A stretch of DNA of 5,977 nucleotides from assembly GCA_023262125.1 (NCBI GenBank), contig JALRDT010000019.1, positions 1 to 5,977 of the forward strand. Direction: 5' to 3'. The notes below the pieces were generated by a model, which saw nothing but the letters and a program-made list of their open reading frames with translations, had not been told where the DNA came from and made no database searches. This document shows, piece by piece, positions 1 through 5,977 of the stretch; within the stretch, counting starts at the first letter, position 1; every line of letters starts with the position of its first letter. The position numbers and the translations under genes were made by a program. Source of the DNA: Candidatus Nanopelagicaceae bacterium (GTDB lineage: Bacteria; Actinomycetota; Actinomycetes; Nanopelagicales; Nanopelagicaceae).

Positions 1-1061
1 GCAATTGGCACCGCCAAGATGCCGCCAACTAAACCAAGCAATGAAGCTCCGATTAATGCACTTACGATAGTCACAAGTCCAGGAATGGACAGGGTCTTAT
101 GCATAATTTTTGGCATTATCAAGTAATTCTCAACTTGTTGGTAGATCAAATATGCTACAAAAATTGCGATACCAGTAGTTAATGATTGCGTTAGTCCTAC
201 AATCGTAAGTATAGAAGCCCCGATGAAGTGACCAATCAATGGAATCAAGCCACAGATGAAGACCAGCATTCCCAGCGCAATAGGAGATGGCAATCCAAAT
301 ATTGCACAGAAAATTCCCATCACTACACCTGCTGCGAAAGCTACTGAAATTTGGCTACCTACGAATGCGCCAATTCGAGCAACTATTCCTGCAGTTAGCG
401 CCTCAATTCGTGGACGTCTTGAAGCAGGTGCCAAACGAATTGCTTGATCAATTACTTGCGGAAGCGAAATTGTGAAATACATAGTAAGAACCAAAATAGT
501 TAATGCAGTAAAGATGCCAGAAATAAATGATTTACCTACACCGACAATTCCACCAAATGCCGAAATTAGCAAAGTTCCGTCACTTGTAATTGATTCAAGC
601 TTTTGGGTAATCGAATCGATGATTCCATAATGAGTATTTATGTCATATATGAATGGGTTACTCTTTAAATTATCTAAAAGGGTTGGCGCACTCTCAATCA
701 GACTGGTGGTTTGTCGAACAACTGGTGGGATAATTAATATCGCCAAAACTCCTACAAAAATTAGAACTATGCCAAGAATTGCAGAAACCGCAGCACCTCT
801 ACTCAATCCACGATGCTTAAAGAATTCAACTGCTGGATTTAGACCCATTGCCAAGAATATTGAAATTAAAATGAGAACAAATATTTGGCTAGCTGCCGCA
901 AGTGAACGCAACAACACGAATGCGGTCAATGCTCCAGTTGTTGCAAGAAATCCAAAGTAGAAAGGAGAACTTTTCTCAATTGGCGCTCCAGGAATTCCAA
1001 AATTTTCAGTGGATTTCTGTGATTTAACCGAAGTTTTGCGTAACCGCTTAGTAATTGCCAT
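1..1061 (-). CDS. AI-2E family (PerM-type) transporter, C-terminus cut by window edge
   Basis: This is a multi-pass membrane protein of the AI-2E transporter family (PF01594). Members are proposed exporters or antiporters; the substrate cannot be told from sequence. My reverse-strand translation gives 353 residues, open at the left edge, close to the usual 350-400, so little is missing. A polar, basic N-terminus (about 1-33) precedes hydrophobic segments near 37-74, 90-115, 163-200, 222-260, 264-290, 295-312 and 327-350. A soluble stretch (about 117-160) lies between the second and third groups, as is normal for the family. Family signatures are GLIPLIGHFIG (271-281) and YQQVENYLIMPKI (307-319). 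The ATG at 1061 is chosen because a TACAAT hexamer ends six bases upstream and no Shine-Dalgarno is present, which suggests a leaderless mRNA. It is divergent from the kinase-like operon. Family assignment is strong; function is open. Confidence 0.93.
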   Translation of the reverse strand, partial: MAITKRLRKTSVKSQKSTENFGIPGAPIEKSSPFYFGFLATTGALTAFVLLRSLAAASQIFVLILISIFLAMGLNPAVEFFKHRGLSRGAAVSAILGIVLIFVGVLAILIIPPVVRQTTSLIESAPTLLDNLKSNPFIYDINTHYGIIDSITQKLESITSDGTLLISAFGGIVGVGKSFISGIFTALTILVLTMYFTISLPQVIDQAIRLAPASRRPRIEALTAGIVARIGAFVGSQISVAFAAGVVMGIFCAIFGLPSPIALGMLVFICGLIPLIGHFIGASILTIVGLTQSLTTGIAIFVAYLIYQQVENYLIMPKIMHKTLSIPGLVTIVSALIGASLLGLVGGILAVPI

Positions 1062-1067
1062 GTCTTA

Positions 1068-1073
1068 ATTGTA
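1068..1073 (-). promoter_or_regulatory. -10 element TACAAT of the AI-2E transporter gene (leaderless)
   Basis: Read on the minus strand, TACAAT (5 of 6 matches to TATAAT) is followed by six bases and then the ATG at 1061. This puts the expected transcription start on, or within a base of, the A of the start codon. Leaderless starts with this TANNNT-to-ATG spacing are common in actinobacteria. No clear -35 hexamer is visible about 17 bases upstream. Confidence 0.55.
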
Positions 1074-1075
1074 AT
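1070..1075 (+). promoter_or_regulatory. Candidate -10 element TGTAAT for the plus-strand operon
   Basis: TGTAAT differs from TATAAT at one position and lies in the AT-rich stretch 1066-1077. It would start transcription near 1082, giving a leader of about 24 bases that contains the GAGAG at 1092-1096 before the ATG at 1106. It overlaps the opposite-strand TACAAT, so the two promoters would share DNA. No good -35 is seen (TTAGTA at 1048-1053 is the nearest at suitable spacing), so this is tentative. Confidence 0.4.
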
Positions 1076-1091
1076 TACATGACCCAATTAC

Positions 1092-1096
1092 GAGAG
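1092..1096 (+). promoter_or_regulatory. Ribosome binding site (GAGAG) deciding the DUF4032 start
   Basis: GAGAG lies nine bases before the ATG at 1106. The alternative in-frame starts upstream (TTG at 1055, ATG at 1079) have no comparable purine-rich site, so this favours 1106. Confidence 0.5.
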
Positions 1097-1105
1097 AATA
1101 AGCCC

Positions 1106-2326
1106 ATGTCACTGCGAATTACTGGCCTAGGCGAGGAGATCGGCGCAGTAATTGGCTTGCCATGGGAAAGACCATTAGAAGATTGGCCTGAAGATCCGAA
1201 TCTGGCAGAAAAGCGCGGTATTTCTAGGCACGTGGTTCGTCTGGTGAGAGCTGACGAAGAGGATTCAAATTCAGAAATTTATGCTGTTAAAGAGACGGTA
1301 GTCGAGTTTGCAAAGCGCGAATACAAAGCGCTGATTGAACTAAAGAAATTAGGTGCGCCAAGCGTAGAACCTATCGCAGTGATTGAAGGCCGAACTAATT
1401 CATCAGGGGAAGAGTTACCTTGCGCAATTGCTACCAGGTTCCTGCCATATTCACTTCCTTACCGTGTTGTACTTTCGCAGTCCGTTTCCGAACATGACAT
1501 TAACAATATGGCTAATGCACTTGCCTATTTATTAGTACAACTTCACTTACTTGGATTTTGGTGGGGAGATTGCTCTTTATCTAATACTTTATTTCGCCGC
1601 GATGCCGAAGGATTTGCAGCCTACCTAGTTGATGCTGAAACTGGTGAATTCCAAACCAAATTATCTGATGGCCAAAGAGAACATGATTTAGAAATTGCAT
1701 TCTTTAATGTTGCTGCCGAGTTAGAAGATTTACAGCTTTCTGGAGTTTTATACGAAGGTATGGATCCGATTAGAGCATCTGAAGCGGTGCAAAGAAGATA
1801 TAGAAGATTATGGTCAGCGCTTAAAGATCCCCAGAAATTAGATCCTAATGATCGCCATGCTGTAGAACGGGCTATGCGCCAATTACATGATTTGGGTTTC
1901 GCAGTAGAAGAGGTACAAGTAGCACTTGATAATGAAACGCATATGCTCTCATTCCAACCACGTTTGGTTGCAGCTGGTTATCACATGGCTAAATTAAAAA
2001 GCCGTTTTAGTTTGGATGCTCAAGAATTACAAGCAAAACGAATCCTTGCTTCATTCGATCGATGGTATGCACGTCAGACAAATAAGAGTAGTAAAGATGA
2101 AATGGCCAAAGAATGGTTAGATAGCGTCTTCTTTCCAATCCTTGACATGGTCCCAGCAGAATTAAGCGGTCGAGTAGAAAAGGCTCAGATGTTCCACGAA
2201 ATCCTCGAAAATCGCTGGTACATGACTGAAAAAGCTGGATATGACGTAGGTTTAGAAGTTGCAGCGAAAGCATATTTTGAAGATATTTTGCCATTCCGAA
2301 TGGATTCAGGAGTTGAGACCGAGTGA
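1106..2326 (+). CDS. DUF4032 domain protein with N-terminal WaaP/Kdo-kinase-like fold
   Basis: This predicted cytoplasmic protein of 406 residues matches the actinobacterial DUF4032 family: an N-terminal lipopolysaccharide-kinase-like region (about 35-200) and the C-terminal DUF4032 region (about 210-385). The kinase-like part keeps the expected residues. They are Lys62 in YAVKE (ATP lysine), Glu72 in the following helix, GDCSLSN at 154-160 with Asp155 and Asn160 (catalytic loop), and Asp176 in LVDAETGE (metal site, DxE in place of DFG). Activity is therefore plausible, but the substrate is unknown. RGISRHVVR (37-45) and the DLGFAVEE stretch (262-269) look like family-conserved segments. The start at 1106 fits the ribosome site and the usual N-terminus; TTG 1055 would reach into the divergent gene. 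It is first in an operon, and its stop overlaps the next start (GTGA). The family is sure, the function is not. Confidence 0.92.
   Translation: MSLRITGLGEEIGAVIGLPWERPLEDWPEDPNLAEKRGISRHVVRLVRADEEDSNSEIYAVKETVVEFAKREYKALIELKKLGAPSVEPIAVIEGRTNSSGEELPCAIATRFLPYSLPYRVVLSQSVSEHDINNMANALAYLLVQLHLLGFWWGDCSLSNTLFRRDAEGFAAYLVDAETGEFQTKLSDGQREHDLEIAFFNVAAELEDLQLSGVLYEGMDPIRASEAVQRRYRRLWSALKDPQKLDPNDRHAVERAMRQLHDLGFAVEEVQVALDNETHMLSFQPRLVAAGYHMAKLKSRFSLDAQELQAKRILASFDRWYARQTNKSSKDEMAKEWLDSVFFPILDMVPAELSGRVEKAQMFHEILENRWYMTEKAGYDVGLEVAAKAYFEDILPFRMDSGVETE
2308..2312 (+). promoter_or_regulatory. Shine-Dalgarno AGGAG for the thioredoxin-fold/TPR gene
   Basis: AGGAG lies inside the last codons of the DUF4032 gene, ten bases before the GTG at 2323. 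It supports that non-ATG start and translation coupled to the upstream gene. Confidence 0.65.
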
Positions 2327-3186
2327 AACAACCGAACTTTGGTAGCGCTTTTGATTTAAGCACTTTAAAGAAACCGGCAGCGGCAAATACAGATTCGCAG
2401 CAAACCCCAGGTATTGAGGCAACAGTAGAGACTCTGCCTAATGAATTAATGCCTCTTTCAAATACCAAACCAGTAGTGATTTTGTGCTGGTCAGAACGTT
2501 TTCCTGAGTCGCGCGAAACTCTGGCCTTATTAGCTAAGTTGAATAACGACGATAATCAAAGTTGGCAGCTAGCGACAGTCGAAATTGAAAAACAGCCACA
2601 AGTTGCTCAAGCGTTGCAAACCAGAGTGGTTCCGTATGCAATTGCAATTGTAAAAGAACAGGTAATGCCTTTATTTGAAAACCCGTATCCTGAATCTCAG
2701 CTTCGTTTGGTCATAGATAAAGTTCTTTCAATTGCAGCCGAACAAGGTATTGGTGATGCACCTATTGAAAGAACTGAACCTGAAGAAGATGAGGCGATGG
2801 AGGCACTTCAAGCAGGTAATTTAGATGGGGCTATCGCCGCTTATGAGAAATTAGTAAACCGCAAACCAAATGATGCTATGGCTAAAAACGCTTTAGCTCA
2901 GATGCAACTTCTAAAACGCACTCATGGAGTTGATGCTAAATCTGTAATTGAAAATGCAAATCAGCATCCTATGGATGTTAATGCACAAATAAAATGTGCT
3001 GATTTAGAAATTGCTAACGGTCAACTTGAGCAAGCATTTGAGAGATTACTCAATTGTGTTCGAAATCTAAACGATGATGAAAGAAAAGTGGCAAAAGAGC
3101 ACTTGATTAATTTATTCAGTTTGGTAGATCCAGCTGATCCTAGATTGATTCAAGCCCGTAAAGATTTAGCGAGTGCCCTATTTTGA
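2323..3186 (+). CDS. CnoX/YbbN-like thioredoxin-fold and TPR protein without CxxC
   Basis: The protein is 287 residues with no signal peptide, so it is probably cytoplasmic. After a polar N-terminus (1-45) comes a thioredoxin fold (about 46-140), with the strand VVILCW at 51-56 and the Val-Pro corresponding to the cis-proline at 103-104. An acidic linker (about 148-157) leads into TPR-like helices (about 155-287), including MEALQAGNLDGAIAAYEKL at 159-177. This matches the CnoX/YbbN group; E. coli CnoX is a holdase-type co-chaperone that works with GroEL and DnaK. The active-site region reads WSERFPES (56-63), with no cysteine where CxxC should be, so thiol-disulfide exchange is unlikely. The only cysteines are at 55, 225 and 245. 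The GTG start overlaps the previous stop and has a strong ribosome site. The stop overlaps the next start (TTGA). A chaperone or scaffold role is inferred from the family. Confidence 0.88.
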   Translation: MKQPNFGSAFDLSTLKKPAAANTDSQQTPGIEATVETLPNELMPLSNTKPVVILCWSERFPESRETLALLAKLNNDDNQSWQLATVEIEKQPQVAQALQTRVVPYAIAIVKEQVMPLFENPYPESQLRLVIDKVLSIAAEQGIGDAPIERTEPEEDEAMEALQAGNLDGAIAAYEKLVNRKPNDAMAKNALAQMQLLKRTHGVDAKSVIENANQHPMDVNAQIKCADLEIANGQLEQAFERLLNCVRNLNDDERKVAKEHLINLFSLVDPADPRLIQARKDLASALF

Positions 3187-4343
3187 TCAAACGCGATGTG
3201 GCTTTAACTAAAACCATCTTCTTTCTATTCGGTATCGGCATCATGGGTTGGGTGCCAAGATTCCCTGAATTAAAGGCAAATTTAGGGGTAAATAACGGCC
3301 TTTTTGGTTCGATGTTAAGTATCGGAGCGCTTGGTTCTTTAGTTGCGTTATTAACAGTCGGCCACTTAGTAGATCATTTTGGCGCAAAACGAATACTGCT
3401 AGTCGGATCTACCGTGCTCTGTTTTGCTTTTGTGGGCATAGTAAATGTCCGAAATCACGAAGCTTTTGTAATTTTGAATATTTTAGTTGGCTTTTCAATC
3501 TCAACTTTGCATATAGCCAATAATGCATTGGCATTTCATGATCAAGATCGAGGCGGAAAGAATCTCGTTATCTCTGCAGCAGGTTACTGGAGTGCCGGTT
3601 CGCTTTTCACAACTTTACTTTCGATGTTTTTAATTGGAAAGGTTGCTTTAAATATTCATATAGCAATACTAAATATTGTGGTCTGGATACTCACAGTTAT
3701 TGTCATACTTTCCAGAGCCAATACTTTGATACCGCCAAATCGACATGAAAGCGTCCGTCTTTCAATATTTTCAGATTTAAAGAAATTCAATTTTGATTGG
3801 ATTATCAATTTTGGTCTCATTTTTGGCATTATGTTGGAATTTGCAATTGGCGACTGGTCGACTATTTTTGCAAAGGAGAATGGAGGAATATCTGCTTCAC
3901 TTGCACCTCTTCCGTTCATGTTTTTTACAATTTTTATGATTATTGGCAGAGTTTCGATAAATAGATTACGCAAGAGATTTAGAACTGCTTCACTTGTTCG
4001 CTTTGGTGGCGTGCTAGCAGGTACTTCATTTATCTTCGGAATTTGGTTTGTTGATAAAATTGGGTTAATTGGATTAATGATCACATTCTCATTGGCAGGA
4101 CTCGGATCTTCCTATATAGGACCATCATTTTTAAATGTAGCCAATTCAAGAATTAACTTGCCTGCGAGTATCGTGATTGGACAAATAAGCGCAGTTAATG
4201 CAGCTCTCTCTTGGGTTTTAAAGCAATTAATTGCTTTCCTTGCTCAAGTTTTCTCTTTGCAAGTTGCACTCACTCTTCCAGCAATAATGATTATCGCAGT
4301 GGGGTTATTTACGAAGGCTTTTAGGCCAATTCCAGCCAAATAG
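3183..4343 (+). CDS. MFS permease (YbjJ-like group)
   Basis: A major facilitator superfamily integral membrane protein of 386 residues, with about twelve hydrophobic segments in two halves split by a basic, polar loop around 178-206. The MFS motif A between the second and third segments reads [11 protein letters not shown] (60-70). A weaker counterpart, [12 protein letters not shown] (255-266), marks the second half. WVPRFPELK (23-31) and [11 protein letters not shown] (219-229) resemble the YbjJ / fucose-permease-like MFS group, but the transported compound cannot be read from sequence. The TTG start at 3183 is chosen because it overlaps the upstream stop as TTGA. The next in-frame ATG (3243) would remove most of the first membrane segment. 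Only a weak GAG at 3171-3173 precedes it, so translation probably depends on coupling. The 3' end overlaps glgB, which converges from the other strand, by 23 bases. Confidence 0.88.
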   Translation: MIKRDVALTKTIFFLFGIGIMGWVPRFPELKANLGVNNGLFGSMLSIGALGSLVALLTVGHLVDHFGAKRILLVGSTVLCFAFVGIVNVRNHEAFVILNILVGFSISTLHIANNALAFHDQDRGGKNLVISAAGYWSAGSLFTTLLSMFLIGKVALNIHIAILNIVVWILTVIVILSRANTLIPPNRHESVRLSIFSDLKKFNFDWIINFGLIFGIMLEFAIGDWSTIFAKENGGISASLAPLPFMFFTIFMIIGRVSINRLRKRFRTASLVRFGGVLAGTSFIFGIWFVDKIGLIGLMITFSLAGLGSSYIGPSFLNVANSRINLPASIVIGQISAVNAALSWVLKQLIAFLAQVFSLQVALTLPAIMIIAVGLFTKAFRPIPAK

Positions 4344-5805
4344 TCGCCATTGGTGGAATTCGTAAAGTCGTATGACAATCTTCTCCGACTGTAATTTCAG
4401 AGTTTGTCACTCCGGAGCCACCAAATTTAAGATCATCGGTATTTAACACTTCACGATATTTACCAGGCTTTGGAATATAAATTCTGTAATGTTCATGCGG
4501 AACTGGCGACCAATTGGTAATTGAAATTAATGGTGTTCCATCATCAGACCAACGAGCATAAGCAATTACATTTGCTGCTCCATCGTCACCTACTAACCAT
4601 TGGAAACCCTCTGCAAAATTATCCCGTTGCCAAAGTGCAGCCGTCTCTTTATATTTTTTATTAATTGCAGAAACAACTTTTTGAACGCCCTTATGTTCGT
4701 CAAACTCTGTTAGATACCACTGCAATCCATCTGATGCGCTCCACTCATCATTCTGTGCAAACTCAGATCCCATAAATAGTAATTTCTTTCCTGGATGAGA
4801 CCACATGTATCCATAAAGTGCTCTAAGTTGCGCAAGTTTCTGCCAGCGATCACCGGGGAATTTATTTACTAAGGAACCTTTGCCGTGGACAACTTCGTCA
4901 TGTGAAAGCGGCAACATAAAGTTTTCGCTCCATGCATAAAGAATTGAGAATGTGATTTCATTATGGTGATACATGCGATGAATTGGCTCGTGTGAAAGAT
5001 ATTGCAATGTGTCATGCATCCAACCCATATTCCACTTATAACCAAAACCCAATCCACCAAAGCCAGTATCTTTTGTTACACCGGGCCAAGCTGTTGATTC
5101 TTCTGCAATCATCATTATGCCAGGATGTGATTTATAAGCAGTTGAAGTCGCTTCCTTTAAAAATTCGACTGCCTCTAAATTCTCGCGACCACCAAATTGA
5201 TTTGGAATCCATTCGCCATCTTTGCGTGAGTAATCCAAATAAAGCATTGAAGCAACAGCATCAACACGAAGCCCATCAATATGGAACTCTTCAAGCCAGT
5301 AAAGTGCGCTTGCAACTAGGAAATTCCGTACCTCATTACGCCCGAAATTAAAGACTAAGGTTCCCCAATCAGGATGCTCACCCTGACGTGGATCTGCATG
5401 TTCGTACAAAGCGGTGCCATCAAATTTAGCTAAGGCCCATTCATCTTTTGGAAAATGTGCAGGAACCCAATCAAGAATTACACCAATTCCAGCTTCATGT
5501 AATTTATCAACTAGAAAACGAAATTCGTCAGGAGAACCAAATCTTGAAGTTGGCGCAAAGAACCCAGTTACTTGATATCCCCAAGATGGAGCATATGGAT
5601 GCTCAGTGACTGGGAGGAATTCAATATGAGTGAAACCTTGATCTTTTACATATGAGATTAATTCGGTTGCCAGTTCTTTATAAGAAAGTCCAACTTTCCA
5701 AGAACCAAGATGAACTTCATAAACTGAAACGGGGGAGCGCCAAGATTCAAATGATTTGCGAGCTTGCATCCATTTAGAATCATTCCAAGAGTAACTAGAT
5801 TCATG
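4321..5805 (-). CDS. glgB: 1,4-alpha-glucan branching enzyme GlgB, N-terminal third missing
   Basis: GlgB (GH13) cuts alpha-1,4-glucan chains and rejoins them as alpha-1,6 branches during glycogen synthesis. Counting from the ATG codon at 5769, the three catalytic acids are all present: Asp170 in [10 protein letters not shown] (nucleophile), Glu223 in MIAEES (acid/base) and Asp291 in [12 protein letters not shown]. Their spacing (53 and 68) equals that of E. coli GlgB (405, 458, 526). YEVHLGSW (17-24), [15 protein letters not shown] (64-78) and the C-terminal beta domain are typical. GlgB-like sequence continues upstream of 5769 through [12 protein letters not shown] (5770-5805). It then stops abruptly and the frame meets a stop at 5854-5856. 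About 220 residues, including the CBM48 domain, are absent, so ATG 5769 is an internal methionine and not the start. Either the gene is truly broken or the right edge is chimeric. It converges on the MFS gene. Confidence 0.95.
   Translation of the reverse strand, partial: HESSYSWNDSKWMQARKSFESWRSPVSVYEVHLGSWKVGLSYKELATELISYVKDQGFTHIEFLPVTEHPYAPSWGYQVTGFFAPTSRFGSPDEFRFLVDKLHEAGIGVILDWVPAHFPKDEWALAKFDGTALYEHADPRQGEHPDWGTLVFNFGRNEVRNFLVASALYWLEEFHIDGLRVDAVASMLYLDYSRKDGEWIPNQFGGRENLEAVEFLKEATSTAYKSHPGIMMIAEESTAWPGVTKDTGFGGLGFGYKWNMGWMHDTLQYLSHEPIHRMYHHNEITFSILYAWSENFMLPLSHDEVVHGKGSLVNKFPGDRWQKLAQLRALYGYMWSHPGKKLLFMGSEFAQNDEWSASDGLQWYLTEFDEHKGVQKVVSAINKKYKETAALWQRDNFAEGFQWLVGDDGAANVIAYARWSDDGTPLISITNWSPVPHEHYRIYIPKPGKYREVLNTDDLKFGGSGVTNSEITVGEDCHTTLRIPPMATIWLELA
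4328..4360. terminator. Hairpin across the convergent gene ends, possible bidirectional terminator
   Basis: AATTCCA (4328-4334) pairs with TGGAATT (4354-4360), and CCAA (4336-4339) with TTGG (4350-4353). This gives 11 base pairs with one bulged G (4335) and a 10-base loop. The MFS stop codon begins in the loop, and the glgB stop (4321-4323) lies just outside. No T-tract follows on either strand, so it is not a classical intrinsic terminator, and chance pairing inside coding DNA is possible. Confidence 0.35.
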
Positions 5806-5807
5806 TG
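5796..5807. other. Junction between glgB and unrelated sequence
   Basis: Read on the minus strand, these 12 bases make sense in two frames. They give HMNL as the end of the polymerase-like peptide and, one frame over, HESS as GlgB sequence. Upstream bases code nothing like GlgB, and downstream bases code nothing like the polymerase. A shared word of about ten bases at the crossover point is the simplest reading, as expected for a microhomology-driven recombination or assembly joint. Confidence 0.6.
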
Positions 5808-5977
5808 CAGTGTAACCAACACAGCATAGCTGATAGCATGTGACTTTTTGAAGCTATAGGTGTCTTCTGTGGCTTCCCACACAGTGTCTGCAACTTCCCG
5901 CCAGCTCAAACCTACCAGATGTCGTTTTCCCGGACGAATCAAGGCCAAGAACATGGCCATTCTTGTAACAGAGTCCA
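5797..5977 (-). CDS. Fragment resembling a family C (DnaE-like) DNA polymerase, possibly phage
   Basis: This is an open frame entering from the right edge on the minus strand, about 59 residues long before it runs out of frame into glgB at the junction. It contains [13 protein letters not shown] followed about 25 residues later by [13 protein letters not shown] and then HMNL. The KKSHAxSYA stretch recalls the (N/K)KSHAxxYA signature of DNA polymerase III alpha subunits. The short spacing and the overall pattern are more like virus-encoded versions than a cellular DnaE; that comparison is from memory. By hand count, 5811-5977 is about 48% GC (80 of 167), against roughly 40% in the neighbouring genes. 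Both ends are missing. An ATG at 5960 lies within the frame and need not be a start. The frame assignment is solid; the family is tentative. Confidence 0.45.

Noticed and set aside
256..960. Plus-strand frames at 256-475 and 640-960
   Set aside because: They lie antisense to the well-supported AI-2E transporter and code low-complexity peptides with no recognisable domain.
1055..1105. TTG 1055 or ATG 1079 as start of the DUF4032 protein
   Set aside because: The first overlaps the divergent transporter start. Neither has a ribosome site, and the extra residues (several cysteines and asparagines) do not look like the family N-terminus.
2007..2468. Minus-strand frame of 153 codons
   Set aside because: It is antisense across the end of the DUF4032 gene and the start of the TPR gene, with no family resemblance; a shadow of real genes.
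3656..4084. Minus-strand frame of 142 codons
   Set aside because: It is antisense to the MFS gene, and its isoleucine/asparagine-rich content mirrors the membrane segments on the other strand.
4869..5351. Frames on both strands inside glgB (4869-5060 minus, 4983-5351 plus)
   Set aside because: Both overlap the catalytic core of GlgB in other frames and show no motif of their own.
4321..5769. ATG at 5769 as the true glgB start
   Set aside because: GlgB-like residues continue in frame upstream of it ([12 protein letters not shown]), no ribosome site precedes it, and the product would lack the N-terminal third.
5658..5960. A 100-codon minus-strand reading frame as an intact small gene
   Set aside because: Its first half is the polymerase-like fragment and its second half is glgB read out of frame; it only exists because of the join.
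1..5977. CRISPR, tRNA, rRNA, insertion sequence or direct-repeat structures
   Set aside because: I read both strands for repeated units, terminal inverted repeats and tRNA-like arms and found none that stood out. Coding genes explain nearly all of the sequence.

Overview
The window looks like chromosomal DNA of a low-GC actinobacterium. The base composition is roughly 40% GC. The first two genes of the central cluster (a DUF4032 kinase-like protein and a thioredoxin-fold/TPR protein) and the adjacent glycogen branching enzyme are of actinobacterial type. Streamlined freshwater actinobacteria (acI / Nanopelagicales) would fit the AT-rich sequence, very short spacers and overlapping genes, but that placement is inference. 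There are no RNA genes, CRISPR arrays or insertion sequences, and no gene-free stretch longer than 300 bases.

Layout: (1) positions 1-1061, minus strand: an AI-2E family (PerM-type) membrane transporter that runs off the left edge. (2) A 44-base divergent spacer with overlapping promoter-like hexamers on both strands; the minus-strand gene looks leaderless. (3) positions 1106-4343, plus strand: a compact three-gene operon of DUF4032 kinase-like protein, CnoX/YbbN-like thioredoxin-fold + TPR protein lacking the CxxC cysteines, and an MFS permease. The genes are joined by GTGA and TTGA stop/start overlaps. (4) positions 4321 to about 5805, minus strand: the catalytic and C-terminal part of 1,4-alpha-glucan branching enzyme GlgB. 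It converges on the MFS gene and overlaps it by 23 bases, with a hairpin across the two gene ends. (5) About 5797-5977: a short stretch that is not glgB. It is richer in GC and encodes, in another frame, a peptide resembling part of a family C (DnaE-like) DNA polymerase, possibly of phage origin. It replaces the expected N-terminal third of GlgB abruptly.

Functional reading: GlgB makes the alpha-1,6 branches of glycogen. From memory, a thioredoxin-like protein gene also lies near glgB and glgE in Mycobacterium tuberculosis, so the chaperone-like protein beside glgB may reflect a conserved actinobacterial neighbourhood. The DUF4032 protein keeps the residues expected of an active kinase-like fold, but its substrate is unknown. 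I see no convincing new defence or mobile system. The most notable anomaly is the chimeric-looking right edge. The most promising under-described biology is the kinase-like / chaperone-like / permease operon next to glgB.
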